A DNA stretch of 64,000 nt from Embleya hyalina (GTDB lineage: Bacteria > Actinomycetota > Actinomycetes > Streptomycetales > Streptomycetaceae): positions 271,065 to 335,064 of the forward strand of contig NZ_BIFH01000017.1 in assembly GCF_003967355.1 (NCBI RefSeq). The letters run 5' to 3'. Below are positions 16,801 through 24,682 of the stretch, piece by piece. The notes beneath the pieces were generated by a model. It made no database searches. It saw only the letters and a list, made by a program, of their open reading frames with translations, and had not been told where the DNA came from. How positions within the stretch are numbered: the first letter of the stretch is position 1; every line of letters starts with the position of its first letter. The position numbers were made by a program, and so were the translations under genes.

Positions 16801-17114
16801 GTGGTCGCGGTCGGCACCGTCGCGGTGCGCGCCCCGCTCGCGCGCAGCCGGGCGGTCAACCGGTCGCGCAGCTCTCCCGCCGCCTTGCGGCCGAAGGTCA
16901 GGACCAGGATCTCCTCGGGCCGGATCCCGCGCGCGACCCGCTCGGCGACCGCCTCCACGAGCACGGTGGTCTTGCCGGTGCCGGGACCGGCGAGCACGAG
17001 CAGCGGGCCGCCCCGGTGCTCGATCACCGCCCGCTGGTAGGCGTCGGGGATCACGGGCGCGGGCGGGGCCACGGGAGTACGCCGCAGGCGGTACGCCGGG
17101 GTCGGGGTGGTCAT
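13869..17114 (-). CDS. adnA: AdnA-like helicase-nuclease subunit with Fe-S-type nuclease cysteines
   Basis: 1081 aa from ATG 17114. Walker A GPGTGKT is at 43-49 and the Walker B VDEYQDTDPAQ near 255. The C-terminal RecB-type nuclease shows VVDFKTGRRPP near 955. A cysteine before the nuclease core (RDCALSWFLG, about 830) and a cluster after it (CDRCDFRRCC, about 1058-1068) fit the one-plus-three cysteine pattern of iron-sulfur nucleases such as AddB. The protein is the first of two tandem helicase-nucleases and matches mycobacterial AdnA by order and length. Role: DNA end resection in homologous recombination. The start has no strong binding site, and the frame is open upstream to 17231. Confidence 0.88.
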   Translation of the reverse strand: MTTPTPAYRLRRTPVAPPAPVIPDAYQRAVIEHRGGPLLVLAGPGTGKTTVLVEAVAERVARGIRPEEILVLTFGRKAAGELRDRLTARLRASGARTATVPTATTFHSFCYALVREHQPAELFSYPLRLLTGPEQDVFVRELLAGGVEEGSLTWPTELRAAVGTRGFADEVRAVIARSREIGLDPDALARFAEDTGRRDWRAAADFLAEYLDVIDAQGVVDYAELVHRAVLLAERPETAAILRGRYKAVFVDEYQDTDPAQVRLLAALAGDGRDLIAVGDPDQSIYAFRGADVNGILDFPHRFPRADGEPADIVVLRTSRRAPAGLLAASRVVTQRMALSRLPGDRVRAHRELIPSVSGAEDPSRVEVYTYPTPGAELDNTADILRRAHLEDGVPWGRMAVLVRSGARSIPGLRRALSAAGVPLEIAGDELPIAAEQAVAPLLTALHVAADPAVLDAETARGLLQSPLGGLDAGDLRLLGRALRAEERAASTAAVTGTRPSAELIRDALAAPEQLVGIEQRVGGGALRLGLLIRKAREVLAGGGTTEDALWELWQGTPWPGRLERAVLRGGTAGRNADRDLDAVVALFEVAAKAEERAGHRGALNFLAELKAQEIAGDRLDDSALRGEAVRLLTAHRAKGLQWRLVVVHGVQEGLWPDLRRRGSLLEADRIGSDGLAEPLSPGALLAEERRLFYVAVTRAQERLVVTAVDSSYDDGDQPSRFLEELGVPPVEVKERPRRPLSTSALVAELRSAAVDPLAPAVLRRAAARRLAALADLRDDEGHALVPAAHPDRWWGLVAPTDPGVPIRDPADAVRLSGSSVAKVRDCALSWFLGSEVHADSPRSAALGFGNVVHALADEVGTGATPAELPVLMDRLDRVWDALAFDAPWQSEQQKDEARTALERFLSWHTNERHRTVAATEHGFEVELTAGEYRVVVRGSMDRVERGEDGLAYVVDFKTGRRPPTRTEVEGHPQLAVYQVAVANGALDDLPGFADGRPASGGAELIQLRSADKGDTGQPVVLGQDPPLPDPDGGTWVGGLLADVAGRIIGERFTPTAGSHCDRCDFRRCCSARPEGRMTVE

Positions 17115-17382
17115 CTGGCCGGGGGTGCCTTCGGGTCGCCGTCGAATCCTGCTGCTGCTCGGGCCGGGCCGGCCACGACGCGCGGGCCGTGCCGGGCGTC
17201 GCGCCGGGGCGGACGTCGCCGGGCGCGGCACCGGGTCGCGACCTCGGAGAGGGTGGCCGCGCCCCGGTCGGCAGGGCGCGGCCGTTGCCCATCAGATCAC
17301 ATCCGGCTCTCCCGCCCGGGAAACACACCCGCATCGCGGGTGCCCCGAGCACCGGCACGGCGCCCCGGTTCGTCACCGATCG

Positions 17383-17727
17383 TCAGGGAATCGGCGGAAG
17401 TTCCGGCTCCTGCGGCACGTCCTCGGGGTCCGGTGTCCACCGCGCCCGGGTCATGTCCACCCGCTCGCCGCCGGAGCGCAGCGGGGTGCCCTCGGCCCGG
17501 TAGTGCTTCGGCGCGCGCACCGCGTGACTCCGCGGCAGCGAGCCGTCCGCCCGCACCACCCGCCACCAGGGCACCCCGCCGCCGTACAGCGCCATCACCC
17601 GGCCGACCTGCCGGGGACCGCCGTCCTGAAGGGCCTCGGCGATGTCCCCGTACGCCATCACCCGCCCGGCGGGAATGCGCTCGACCAGGTCGAGCACCCG
17701 CTCGGCGAAGGGGTTAGGGTCACTCAT
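17383..17727 (-). CDS. alkyltransferase-like protein (ATL), MGMT homologue lacking the acceptor cysteine
   Basis: 114 aa DNA-binding domain of the O6-alkylguanine-DNA alkyltransferase family. The active-site motif PCHR of true alkyltransferases reads PWWR here (53-56), so tryptophan replaces the alkyl-accepting cysteine. The helix-turn-helix region is GRVMAYGDIAEAL with the downstream arginine in GGPRQVGRVMA. ATL proteins bind O6-alkylguanine, flip the base and direct nucleotide-excision repair to it. The gene is in the same neighbourhood as M. tuberculosis Rv3204. ATG 17727 is followed by a typical short N-terminus. The 268 bp between it and adnA show no recognisable feature. Confidence 0.9.
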   Translation of the reverse strand: MSDPNPFAERVLDLVERIPAGRVMAYGDIAEALQDGGPRQVGRVMALYGGGVPWWRVVRADGSLPRSHAVRAPKHYRAEGTPLRSGGERVDMTRARWTPDPEDVPQEPELPPIP

Positions 17728-17854
17728 CCGCACATGGTGACAGAGTCGTCGGACACCTCGTCCGGCAGCCGCCGATCCCCTTTCGGCCGCACTTCGGCGC
17801 GGCCGGGGGCGAACCGGGGCGCGGGTCGTGGCACCATCGACGCGGCGGTGACGG

Positions 17855-20284
17855 GTGATACGAGACCATGACGAGACATTCGCGAGGGGTGCCCCCGGGA
17901 ACGGGCGCGCCCTCGTAGTCGAGCCCTCGCAACCCCTGCGGGTACACCGTTCGTCCGATTTGATCCGAGTCCTGCTCGGCGTACTCGCCCTCGGCGTGGT
18001 CTTCTTCCTGGCCAGTATCGCCCGGCAGACCACCTCCGGCCTGGAATCGGACATCGTGCGCGGCGCGCAGAACAGCACGCCGCACCTGCTGCTCAACCTG
18101 TCCGGCGGGGTGTTCGCCGTCGCGGTGCTCGTGGTGCCGGTGGCCTACGGCATCGAACGCCTGGTCAGCCGGGACGGGTTGCGGGTCGCCGACGGGGTGA
18201 TCGCCGCCGCGGCCACCTACCTGGCCTCGCTCGGCCTGGACTGGTGGATCACCGGCCCGGGCCCCGAGGCGCTGCGCGACGCGCTCACCCGCCCGCTGCC
18301 GCTGCCGCAGACCGGCTGGACCGATCCGGTGCACGGCTATCTCGCGCCGATCGTCGCCTACGTCACCGCGGTCGGCCTGGTGCGCCGACCGCGCTGGCAA
18401 CTCGTGGTGTGGACGCTGCTCCTGCTGAACGCGGCGACGGTGCTGGTCGGCGGCTACACCACCCCCGTCGCGCTGCTCACCAGCGTGCTGTTCGGGCGCA
18501 CCATCGCCTACGCCACGCTGTACGCGGTCGGCCTGCCCAACACCCGCCCGCCGGCCGAGTCGGTGGTCGCCGCGCTGCGCCGGTTCGGCCTGGTCGCGCT
18601 GTCGTGCGTACGCACCGACGACGGCCCCGAGGAGACCCGCCGCTACGCGGTCCGGCTGGCCGACGACCGCCTACTCGACGTGACCGTGCTCGATCGGGAC
18701 CAGCAGGCGTCCGGCGCGATCTACCGGTTCTACCGGCGGCTGGTGTTGCGCGGGGTCACCCAGCGCCGCACCGTGCTGTCCACCCGGCGGGCGCTCGAAC
18801 AGGAGTCGCTGATGGCGTACGCGTGCGCCGACGCCGGCGTCCGCGCGCCACGCCTGGTGGCCACCACCGAGGTGGGCCCGGACGCCGCGCTGTTGGCCTA
18901 CGCGCACGTGCCCGGCCGCACCCTGGACACGCTCGACGACGAGGAGATCACCGACGAACTCCTGGCCCGGGTGTGGCAATTGCTCGGCCTGCTGCAGGCG
19001 CACCGGCTCACCCATCGCCGACTGGTCGCGGAGAGCGTCCTGGTGGACGGCTCCGGCGAGCCGTGGCTGGTGGACCTGCGGGCCGGCGAGATCGCGTCGA
19101 GCGACCTGGCGCTGCGCATCGACACCGCGCAACTGCTCACCACGGTGGCGCTGCGGGTGGGCGAGGCGCGCGCCGTGCACACCGCCGCCGAGGTGCTGGG
19201 CGCGGACACCGTCGCCGCGTGCCTGCCGCTGCTGCAGAAGGTCGCGCTCAGCCGCAGCACCCGCTCGGTGCTGCGCAAGGACAAGAACCTGCTCTCCCGG
19301 ATCCGCGAGCAGATCCTGGAACTGCGCCCCCAGGCCGAGGTCGAGCCGGTGCGTCTGGAGCGGGTTCGCGCGCGCACCCTGGTCACCGTGGTGGCGAGCG
19401 CGTTCGCGGGCTACTTCCTGCTCTCCCAGCTCAGCCACGTCGACCTGGGCGAGATCTTCAAGAGCGCCAACTGGGGCTGGGCGGCGATCGGCCTGCTGGC
19501 CGCCTCGCTCAGCTATGTGTGCGCCGCGCTGATGTTGCTGGGCTACGTACCGGAACGGTTGTCGCTGTATCGCACCACGATGGTGCAGCTCGCCGGCTCG
19601 TTCGTGAAGCTGGTCGCGCCGCCGGCGGTCAGCGGCGTCGCGCTGAACACCCGATATCTGCAGAAGGCCGGAATCCCGCCCACCCTGGCCGCGGCCAGCG
19701 TCGGTGTCTCCCAACTCGGCGGACTGGTCTTCCACGTCGGCCTGTTGGCCTTCTTCGGGTACATCGCCGGCACCGCCGAGACGCCGTCCTTCGCACCCTC
19801 GGGCGCGGTGATCGCGGGCCTGCTGATCCTGGCCCTGGTGACCCTGCTGGTGATGGCCGTACCGCCGCTGCGGCGCTGGATCGTCAAGCAGTTGCGCCAG
19901 TTGTTCTCCGGCATCGTGCCGAGGCTGCTCGACGTGCTGCAGACGCCGACCAAGCTGGCGGCGGGGCTCGGCGGCACGGTGTTGCTGACGCTGACCTTCA
20001 TCCTGTGTCTGGACGCCAGCGTGCGGGCCTTCGGCGGCTCGGCCAACTTCGCCGCGATCGCGGTGGTCTTCCTGGCCGGCAACGCGATCGGCTCGGCCGC
20101 GCCCACCCCGGGCGGCATCGGCGCGGTGGAGGCGGCCCTGATCGCGGGCCTGACCAGCACCGCACGCCTGCCGTTCGAAACCGCGACGGCCGCGGTCCTG
20201 CTCTACCGGTTCCTGACCTTCTGGCTCCCGGTACTCCCCGGCTGGCTCGCCTTCACCCACCTACAACGCAAACAGGCGATCTGA
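17855..20284 (+). CDS. UPF0104/MprF-like membrane flippase fused to a degenerate kinase-like domain
   Basis: 809 aa. About six N-terminal hydrophobic segments are followed by a soluble stretch (about 230-480), then a C-terminal membrane domain of the lysylphosphatidylglycerol synthase/UPF0104 (MprF flippase-like) type with VKLVAPPAVSG and SAAPTPGGIGAVEA. The soluble part looks like an aminoglycoside-phosphotransferase or ABC1-type kinase fold: LLAYAHVPGRTL, then HRRLVAESVLVDG where HxDxxxxN is expected, and LVDLRAG in place of DFG. The catalytic residues look lost, so it may be a pseudokinase. The GTG at 17855 is the only upstream start but lacks a clear binding site. Function is probably in lipid or cell-envelope precursor handling. 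Confidence 0.8.
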   Translation: MIRDHDETFARGAPGNGRALVVEPSQPLRVHRSSDLIRVLLGVLALGVVFFLASIARQTTSGLESDIVRGAQNSTPHLLLNLSGGVFAVAVLVVPVAYGIERLVSRDGLRVADGVIAAAATYLASLGLDWWITGPGPEALRDALTRPLPLPQTGWTDPVHGYLAPIVAYVTAVGLVRRPRWQLVVWTLLLLNAATVLVGGYTTPVALLTSVLFGRTIAYATLYAVGLPNTRPPAESVVAALRRFGLVALSCVRTDDGPEETRRYAVRLADDRLLDVTVLDRDQQASGAIYRFYRRLVLRGVTQRRTVLSTRRALEQESLMAYACADAGVRAPRLVATTEVGPDAALLAYAHVPGRTLDTLDDEEITDELLARVWQLLGLLQAHRLTHRRLVAESVLVDGSGEPWLVDLRAGEIASSDLALRIDTAQLLTTVALRVGEARAVHTAAEVLGADTVAACLPLLQKVALSRSTRSVLRKDKNLLSRIREQILELRPQAEVEPVRLERVRARTLVTVVASAFAGYFLLSQLSHVDLGEIFKSANWGWAAIGLLAASLSYVCAALMLLGYVPERLSLYRTTMVQLAGSFVKLVAPPAVSGVALNTRYLQKAGIPPTLAAASVGVSQLGGLVFHVGLLAFFGYIAGTAETPSFAPSGAVIAGLLILALVTLLVMAVPPLRRWIVKQLRQLFSGIVPRLLDVLQTPTKLAAGLGGTVLLTLTFILCLDASVRAFGGSANFAAIAVVFLAGNAIGSAAPTPGGIGAVEAALIAGLTSTARLPFETATAAVLLYRFLTFWLPVLPGWLAFTHLQRKQAI

Positions 20285-20325
20285 ACCCGCTCCGCGCGGG
20301 CTCGGACCGCCGTTTCCGCAACCAA

Positions 20326-20364
20326 AAGCGCCGGACGGGCTGCACTCCAGCCCGTCCGGCGCTT
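20326..20364. terminator. 17-bp perfect hairpin between convergent flippase and moeZ genes
   Basis: Arms 20326-20342 and 20348-20364 pair perfectly around CACTC. On the minus strand the stem is followed by TTGGTT, so it is a better terminator for moeZ, but it also lies 42 bp beyond the flippase stop. Confidence 0.8.
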
Positions 20365-20450
20365 GAGGACAGCCCGCCGCAGGCGCCCGCGAACAGCAAC
20401 CTCGACCATCGAACGCGACCGAACTTCAGCCCGTCCGGCGTTTGAGGACA
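20348..20450. repeat. two copies of a Streptomyces-type intergenic repeat
   Basis: Copies at 20348-20371 and 20427-20450 agree at 23 of 24 bases, with the core GCCCGTCCGGCG and the tail TTGAGGACA. The inverted form of the same core makes the left arm of the adjacent terminator (20326-20342), so three copies sit within 125 bp. From memory, this core is very common between genes in Streptomyces chromosomes. Confidence 0.7.
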
Positions 20451-20502
20451 CCCCCCGGCCGGGAGGGCCGGGCAGACGCCACGGCCGTCCGGCCCCGAGG
20501 AC

Positions 20503-21684
20503 CTAGTAGACCGGCTTCTCCGGCTCGATCTGGTTGACCCAACCGATCACACCGCCACCGAGGTGCACGGAGTCCTTGAAGCCCGCGGCGTGCAGCACCG
20601 CCAACACCTCGGCCGAACGCACACCCGTCTTGCAGTTGAGCACGATCCGCTTGTCCTGCGGCATGTCCTCCAGGGCCCGGCCCATCAGGAACTCGTTCTT
20701 CGGGATCAGCCGCGACCCCGGGATCTGCACGATCTCGTACTCGCCCGGCTCGCGCACGTCGATCAGGTCGATGTTCTCGCCGGCGTCGAGCCATTCCTTG
20801 AGCTGACGGGGCGTGATCGTGGAGCCGAGCGCGGCCTCCTGGGCCTCCTCGGAGACCACGCCGCAGAACGCCTCGTAGTCGATCAGCTCGGTGACGGTCG
20901 GGTTCTTGCCGCAGACCGCGCACTCGGGGTCCTTGCGGACCTTGACCGTGCGGTAGGTCATCTCCAGCGCGTCGTAGATCATCAGCCGGCCGACCAGCGG
21001 CTCGCCGATGCCCTGGAGCAGCTTGATCGCCTCGTTGACCTGGATCGACCCGATCGACGCGCACAACACGCCGAGCACGCCGCCCTCGGCGCAGGAGGGG
21101 ACCATCCCGGGCGGCGGCGGCTCCGGGTACAGGCAGCGGTAGCACGGCCCGTGCTCGGACCAGAACACGCTCGCCTGACCGTCGAAGCGGTAGATCGAGC
21201 CCCACACGTACGGCTTGTTCAGCAGCACGCAGGCGTCGTTGACCAGGTAGCGGGTGGCGAAGTTGTCCGTGCCGTCGACGATCAGGTCGTACTGCCCGAA
21301 GATCTCCATCACGTTGTCGGCCTCGAGCCGCTCCTCGTGCAGGACGACCTCGGTGTACGGGTTGATCTCCTTGACCGAGTCACGCGCGGACTCGGCCTTC
21401 GAGCGGCCGATGTCGCTCTGCCCGTGGATGATCTGGCGCTGGAGGTTGGACTCGTCGACGGTGTCGAACTCGACGATCCCGAGCGTGCCGACACCCGCCG
21501 CGGCGAGGTACATCAACGCCGGCGACCCCAGGCCACCGGCGCCCACACAGAGCACCTTGGCGTTCTTCAGCCGCTTCTGCCCGGCCATCCCGACGTCGGG
21601 GATGATCAGGTGGCGCGAGTAACGACGGACCTCGTCGACGGTCAGCTCGGGGGCCGGCTCGACCAGAGGTGGTAGCTGCGACAC
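20503..21684 (-). CDS. moeZ: MoeZ-type adenylyltransferase/sulfurtransferase (ThiF-rhodanese fusion)
   Basis: 393 aa. The N-terminal E1-like ThiF/MoeB domain has GAGGLGSPALMYL for ATP, the PSCAEGGVLG segment with a catalytic cysteine, and zinc cysteines CYRC and CAVC. The C-terminal rhodanese domain contains CKTGVRS with the persulfide-carrying cysteine. MoeZ activates and sulfurates sulfur-carrier proteins for molybdopterin, thiamine, cysteine (CysO) and thioquinolobactin-type synthesis. GTG 21684 follows GGAG by five bases and gives the usual N-terminus (QLPPLVEPAPELTVDEV). A SigR-type promoter is found 49 bp upstream. Confidence 0.95.
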   Translation of the reverse strand: MSQLPPLVEPAPELTVDEVRRYSRHLIIPDVGMAGQKRLKNAKVLCVGAGGLGSPALMYLAAAGVGTLGIVEFDTVDESNLQRQIIHGQSDIGRSKAESARDSVKEINPYTEVVLHEERLEADNVMEIFGQYDLIVDGTDNFATRYLVNDACVLLNKPYVWGSIYRFDGQASVFWSEHGPCYRCLYPEPPPPGMVPSCAEGGVLGVLCASIGSIQVNEAIKLLQGIGEPLVGRLMIYDALEMTYRTVKVRKDPECAVCGKNPTVTELIDYEAFCGVVSEEAQEAALGSTITPRQLKEWLDAGENIDLIDVREPGEYEIVQIPGSRLIPKNEFLMGRALEDMPQDKRIVLNCKTGVRSAEVLAVLHAAGFKDSVHLGGGVIGWVNQIEPEKPVY

Positions 21685-21732
21685 GGAAACTCCGATGGTC
21701 GGACTGTCTAATCTCGGCTCTTTTCCTACCGC

Positions 21733-21758
21733 AACAGTGTCACGCTCGTCCCGATTCC
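21733..21758 (-). promoter_or_regulatory. SigR/SigH-type promoter of moeZ
   Basis: Read on the minus strand, GGAAT (21758-21754) and GTT (21735-21733) are separated by exactly 18 bp, as in the SigR consensus. The distance to the moeZ start is 49 bp. Sulfur-trafficking genes are typical of the thiol-oxidative-stress regulon. Confidence 0.72.
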
Positions 21759-21841
21759 CGGGCACCGGGTCCGGTCCGTGAGATGCGCGCGCGGCGGGGC
21801 CGCCGGACACCCGCGAGGGCGCCCGGCGGACCGGGATTCCA

Positions 21842-23716
21842 CTACTTGGTGAGCTTCCCCGACGGGTACGGCCACGGGTTGGCCTCGCAGGTCTGACCCT
21901 TCATCGAGCCCTCGCTCGCGACCCGGGTCTTGGTCTGCTGCATCATCACCGGGGCCAGGCCGGCCCCGATGCCGCCCGCGCCGCACGACTTCTCGTGGTT
22001 GTGTCCGAGCCGGTGGCCGACCTCGTGGTTGATCAGCATCTGCCGGTAGCCGACGATGTCGTCGCCGTAGGCGGTCGAACCCTGGGCCCAGCGCCAGGCG
22101 TTGATCATCACCCACCGGGTGCCGAACGCGTCGCAGGAGACGTTGTCCTCGCTGGTGTCGCCGACCAGGGGGCTGCACGTCTTGTGCACCGTCTCCGGGC
22201 TGGCCAGCCGCACCACGAAGTCCGCCTTCGGCGAGCTGTCGGTGCGCTCGAAGGTCAGCCCGCCGCTCGCCCAACTGCGCTTGTCGTTCAGCGTCTTCTG
22301 CACCGTGGTGGCGAACAGTTCGCCGTCGAGTTGCAGACCCTGCTCGATCTCCACCGCGTAGGTGTACTTGCGACCCGCGCCGGGGGCGGCCTCCTTGCCG
22401 GGCACGGTGTCGAACTTGCCGCTCAGCCCCAGCTTCGGATCCAGCGGGAAGCGCAGGGTGAGCTGGTCGGTGGTGGTCGGCGACTGGGGCGTGGGCAGCG
22501 GCAGCGCGGAGGCGCTGCCGGGGGCCACCGGGTCCCGCTCCGAGCCCCGCGAGGCGGCCTGGTCGGTGGGCCGGTGGCCCGCGCCCGGCGCGGCCTGGTC
22601 GTCGCCGGACGCCTGGGTCGACGTGCCCTCGTCGGGCATCTGCAGCACGACCGCGCCGGCGAGCACCGCGCCGGTCACCACCACGCCGCCCGCCGCGACC
22701 AGCGTGCGCCGCCCCTTGCGCGGCGCGGGCCGGTTCGCCTTGCGGGTCTGCGCGCGGCCTCGCGGAGGGGCGTTGCCGGTGTCCGGCTCGAAGCCGTGCT
22801 CCGGCTCGGGTTCGAGGCGCCGGGGCTTCGGGTCGGCGAAGTCGTCGCCCGGCTCGGTCGCGAACGAAAGCTGTTCCAGGTCGAGTTCGGGTCCCGAGTC
22901 GATCCACGACTCGGCCTCCATCGCGTACTGCCCCACCCCGGGCAGGTCGATCCGCGCGGACTCCGCGGGCGGGTCGTGGAGCACGTCGACCGACGGATCC
23001 TCGACCGGCGCCACGATCGGGTACGCGCCCGACGAGTCGTAGCCGTAGCCGACGAAGCTCTGCGGCTCGAACGTGGTGGTGTCGTAGGTCGGCACGGCGG
23101 GCGCCTCGACCGCGGCGTGCGTCCCGCTCCGGTAGGCGTCCGCGGCGTACAGGTCGTTGGCGTAGCCCACACCCGCGTAGCCGCCGGTGGCGTAGCCGTC
23201 GCCGCCGAAGGACCCGGTGTCGAACGTGCCCGTGTCGAACGCGGGGGCGCCGAACGTGTCGGCGCCGTACGTGCCGGCGGCGAAGTTCTGCGCGGGGTGT
23301 CCGCCGGTCTGCGGCTGCGCGTCGTAGGGCTCCAGCGGGTCGTCCCAGTGCGCGGGCGCGCCGGGCATCGTCCCGACCGCCGCCCAGGTGCCGGAGTCGA
23401 CGGCCGGCGCGGGGTGCTCCCAGCCGTGCTGCACGGCCTCGTAGCCGTAGGACCCGGTGTGCTGCCCGTCGGTGGGGTATCCGCCGTAGCCCTGGTCCAC
23501 GGGGTACCCGTGGTAGCCGGTGTCCTGCTCGACGTACCCGGAGGCATACGACGTGTCGGTCGGGCCGGCGGCCCAACCGCCGGCGTATCCGCCCTCGTGG
23601 ACCTGTCCGTAGTCGGCCTGCTGCGGCACCGCCGCGTAGCCGCCGGAGAGTCCGTCGTCCGGCAACTCCTCGCCGCCGTACTGCACGCTCGTCCGCACGC
23701 CCGAATGACGTCCCAT
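21842..23716 (-). CDS. membrane protein with extracytoplasmic DUF3152 metallopeptidase-like domain
   Basis: 624 aa. The first 330 residues are low-complexity, Tyr/Gly/Asp-rich and probably disordered (many YGG, GYA and DTG repeats). A basic stretch (RPAPRKGRRT) precedes one membrane segment (LVAAGGVVVTGAVLAGAVVL). The C-terminal DUF3152 domain contains the zinc-metallopeptidase motif HEVGHRLGH and several cysteines that could form disulfides outside the cell. It starts 10 bp after the hydrolase gene at 23727, so the two are probably one operon. An equivalent protein is found next to moeZ in mycobacteria. Enzyme activity is inferred from the HExxH motif only. Confidence 0.87.
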   Translation of the reverse strand: MGRHSGVRTSVQYGGEELPDDGLSGGYAAVPQQADYGQVHEGGYAGGWAAGPTDTSYASGYVEQDTGYHGYPVDQGYGGYPTDGQHTGSYGYEAVQHGWEHPAPAVDSGTWAAVGTMPGAPAHWDDPLEPYDAQPQTGGHPAQNFAAGTYGADTFGAPAFDTGTFDTGSFGGDGYATGGYAGVGYANDLYAADAYRSGTHAAVEAPAVPTYDTTTFEPQSFVGYGYDSSGAYPIVAPVEDPSVDVLHDPPAESARIDLPGVGQYAMEAESWIDSGPELDLEQLSFATEPGDDFADPKPRRLEPEPEHGFEPDTGNAPPRGRAQTRKANRPAPRKGRRTLVAAGGVVVTGAVLAGAVVLQMPDEGTSTQASGDDQAAPGAGHRPTDQAASRGSERDPVAPGSASALPLPTPQSPTTTDQLTLRFPLDPKLGLSGKFDTVPGKEAAPGAGRKYTYAVEIEQGLQLDGELFATTVQKTLNDKRSWASGGLTFERTDSSPKADFVVRLASPETVHKTCSPLVGDTSEDNVSCDAFGTRWVMINAWRWAQGSTAYGDDIVGYRQMLINHEVGHRLGHNHEKSCGAGGIGAGLAPVMMQQTKTRVASEGSMKGQTCEANPWPYPSGKLTK

Positions 23717-23726
23717 GAGTCTGCGT

Positions 23727-24668
23727 TCACCCCACCACGTTCGACGGCGAGAGGGCCCCGTCGAGTAGTTCGCGGAAACCCCGGGCCACCACGCGGGGGT
23801 GTTCGAGCATGGCCACGTGCCCGGAATCGGGCACCACGAGCAGTCGGGCGTCGGGGAAGGTCTCGGTCGCCCGCTTGGCCATCCGCGGGTCGACCAGTCG
23901 GTCCCGACGACCGTAGACGAGCAGTGTGGACGCCCGCACCTCGGCCGCCTGGCGCCACAGCGCCCGGCTGCCGCGCTCCAGGTAGGCCCCGATCACCGAC
24001 CGGGTCGAGTGCGAGAACGCGTCCATCATGTACGGCAGTTCGAGCCGGCGCCGATACTCGGCCGCGGCGTCGGCGAAGGCCTTCTCACCGACCGCGCCCG
24101 GGTTGCCGTACATCATCGCGATCGACATCCGGGTGCGCTCCTCGGGTGTCATGTTCCGGCTCATCCGCAGCAGCGCGCGGCCGACGCCCGGCACCCCGAG
24201 CAGCGCCGTGGGCACCACCGACGGGCGCACCCGCAGATCCGGCAGCGCGGGCGAGATCAGGGTCAGCGTGCGAACCAGGTCGGGCCGCCGGGCGGCGAGC
24301 CGGGTGGCCACCGCCCCGCCCATCGAATTGCCGAACAGATGGACCGGACCCTTGCGCAGCGACAGGATCGCGCCCTCGACCGCACGACAGTGCGCGGAGA
24401 TCGAGTAGTCGCCGTTGCGCGGCGGCGCGGAGTATCCGAATCCCGGGAGGTCGATCAGCTCCACGGAAAGATCCGACCGCAGTTCGGCGGCGAGTTCCGT
24501 CCAGTTCAGCGACGAACCGCCCAACCCGTGGATCATCATCGCGGGCGGCAGGTCGGCGTCGACGAGCGCGTCGCGGCGCACCACGACCTCGCTACCGCTC
24601 CCGACCTCGACCGTTCGCGCAGGCCAGGGCGTCGGGTCGGCGTCGCTTGCGGGGCTCAGGGTCGTCAC
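23727..24668 (-). CDS. alpha/beta hydrolase
   Basis: 313 aa from GTG 24668. The oxyanion region is MMIHGLGGSSLNW. The nucleophile elbow is GNSMGG, the acid is likely in YGRRDRLVDP and the catalytic histidine in DSGHVAMLEHP. All parts of the Ser-Asp-His triad are therefore present. No signal peptide is seen. No ribosome-binding site precedes the start, but a TAATAT -10 box ends eight bases before the GTG, so the transcript is probably leaderless. It is cotranscribed with the DUF3152 gene. Substrate unknown. Confidence 0.88.
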   Translation of the reverse strand: MTTLSPASDADPTPWPARTVEVGSGSEVVVRRDALVDADLPPAMMIHGLGGSSLNWTELAAELRSDLSVELIDLPGFGYSAPPRNGDYSISAHCRAVEGAILSLRKGPVHLFGNSMGGAVATRLAARRPDLVRTLTLISPALPDLRVRPSVVPTALLGVPGVGRALLRMSRNMTPEERTRMSIAMMYGNPGAVGEKAFADAAAEYRRRLELPYMMDAFSHSTRSVIGAYLERGSRALWRQAAEVRASTLLVYGRRDRLVDPRMAKRATETFPDARLLVVPDSGHVAMLEHPRVVARGFRELLDGALSPSNVVG

Positions 24669-24676
24669 GGTGGGCA

Positions 24677-24682
24677 ATATTA
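24677..24682 (-). promoter_or_regulatory. -10 box for leaderless hydrolase mRNA
   Basis: TAATAT on the minus strand, eight bases before the GTG at 24668. The spacing puts the transcription start at or next to the start codon. No consensus -35 is evident. Confidence 0.5.

Noticed and set aside
13036-17376. 1446-codon minus-strand frame spanning adnA and the lipoprotein gene
   Set aside because: Only its last 237 codons (the lipoprotein) are real. The rest is a wrong-frame read of adnA with extreme Arg/Gly content.
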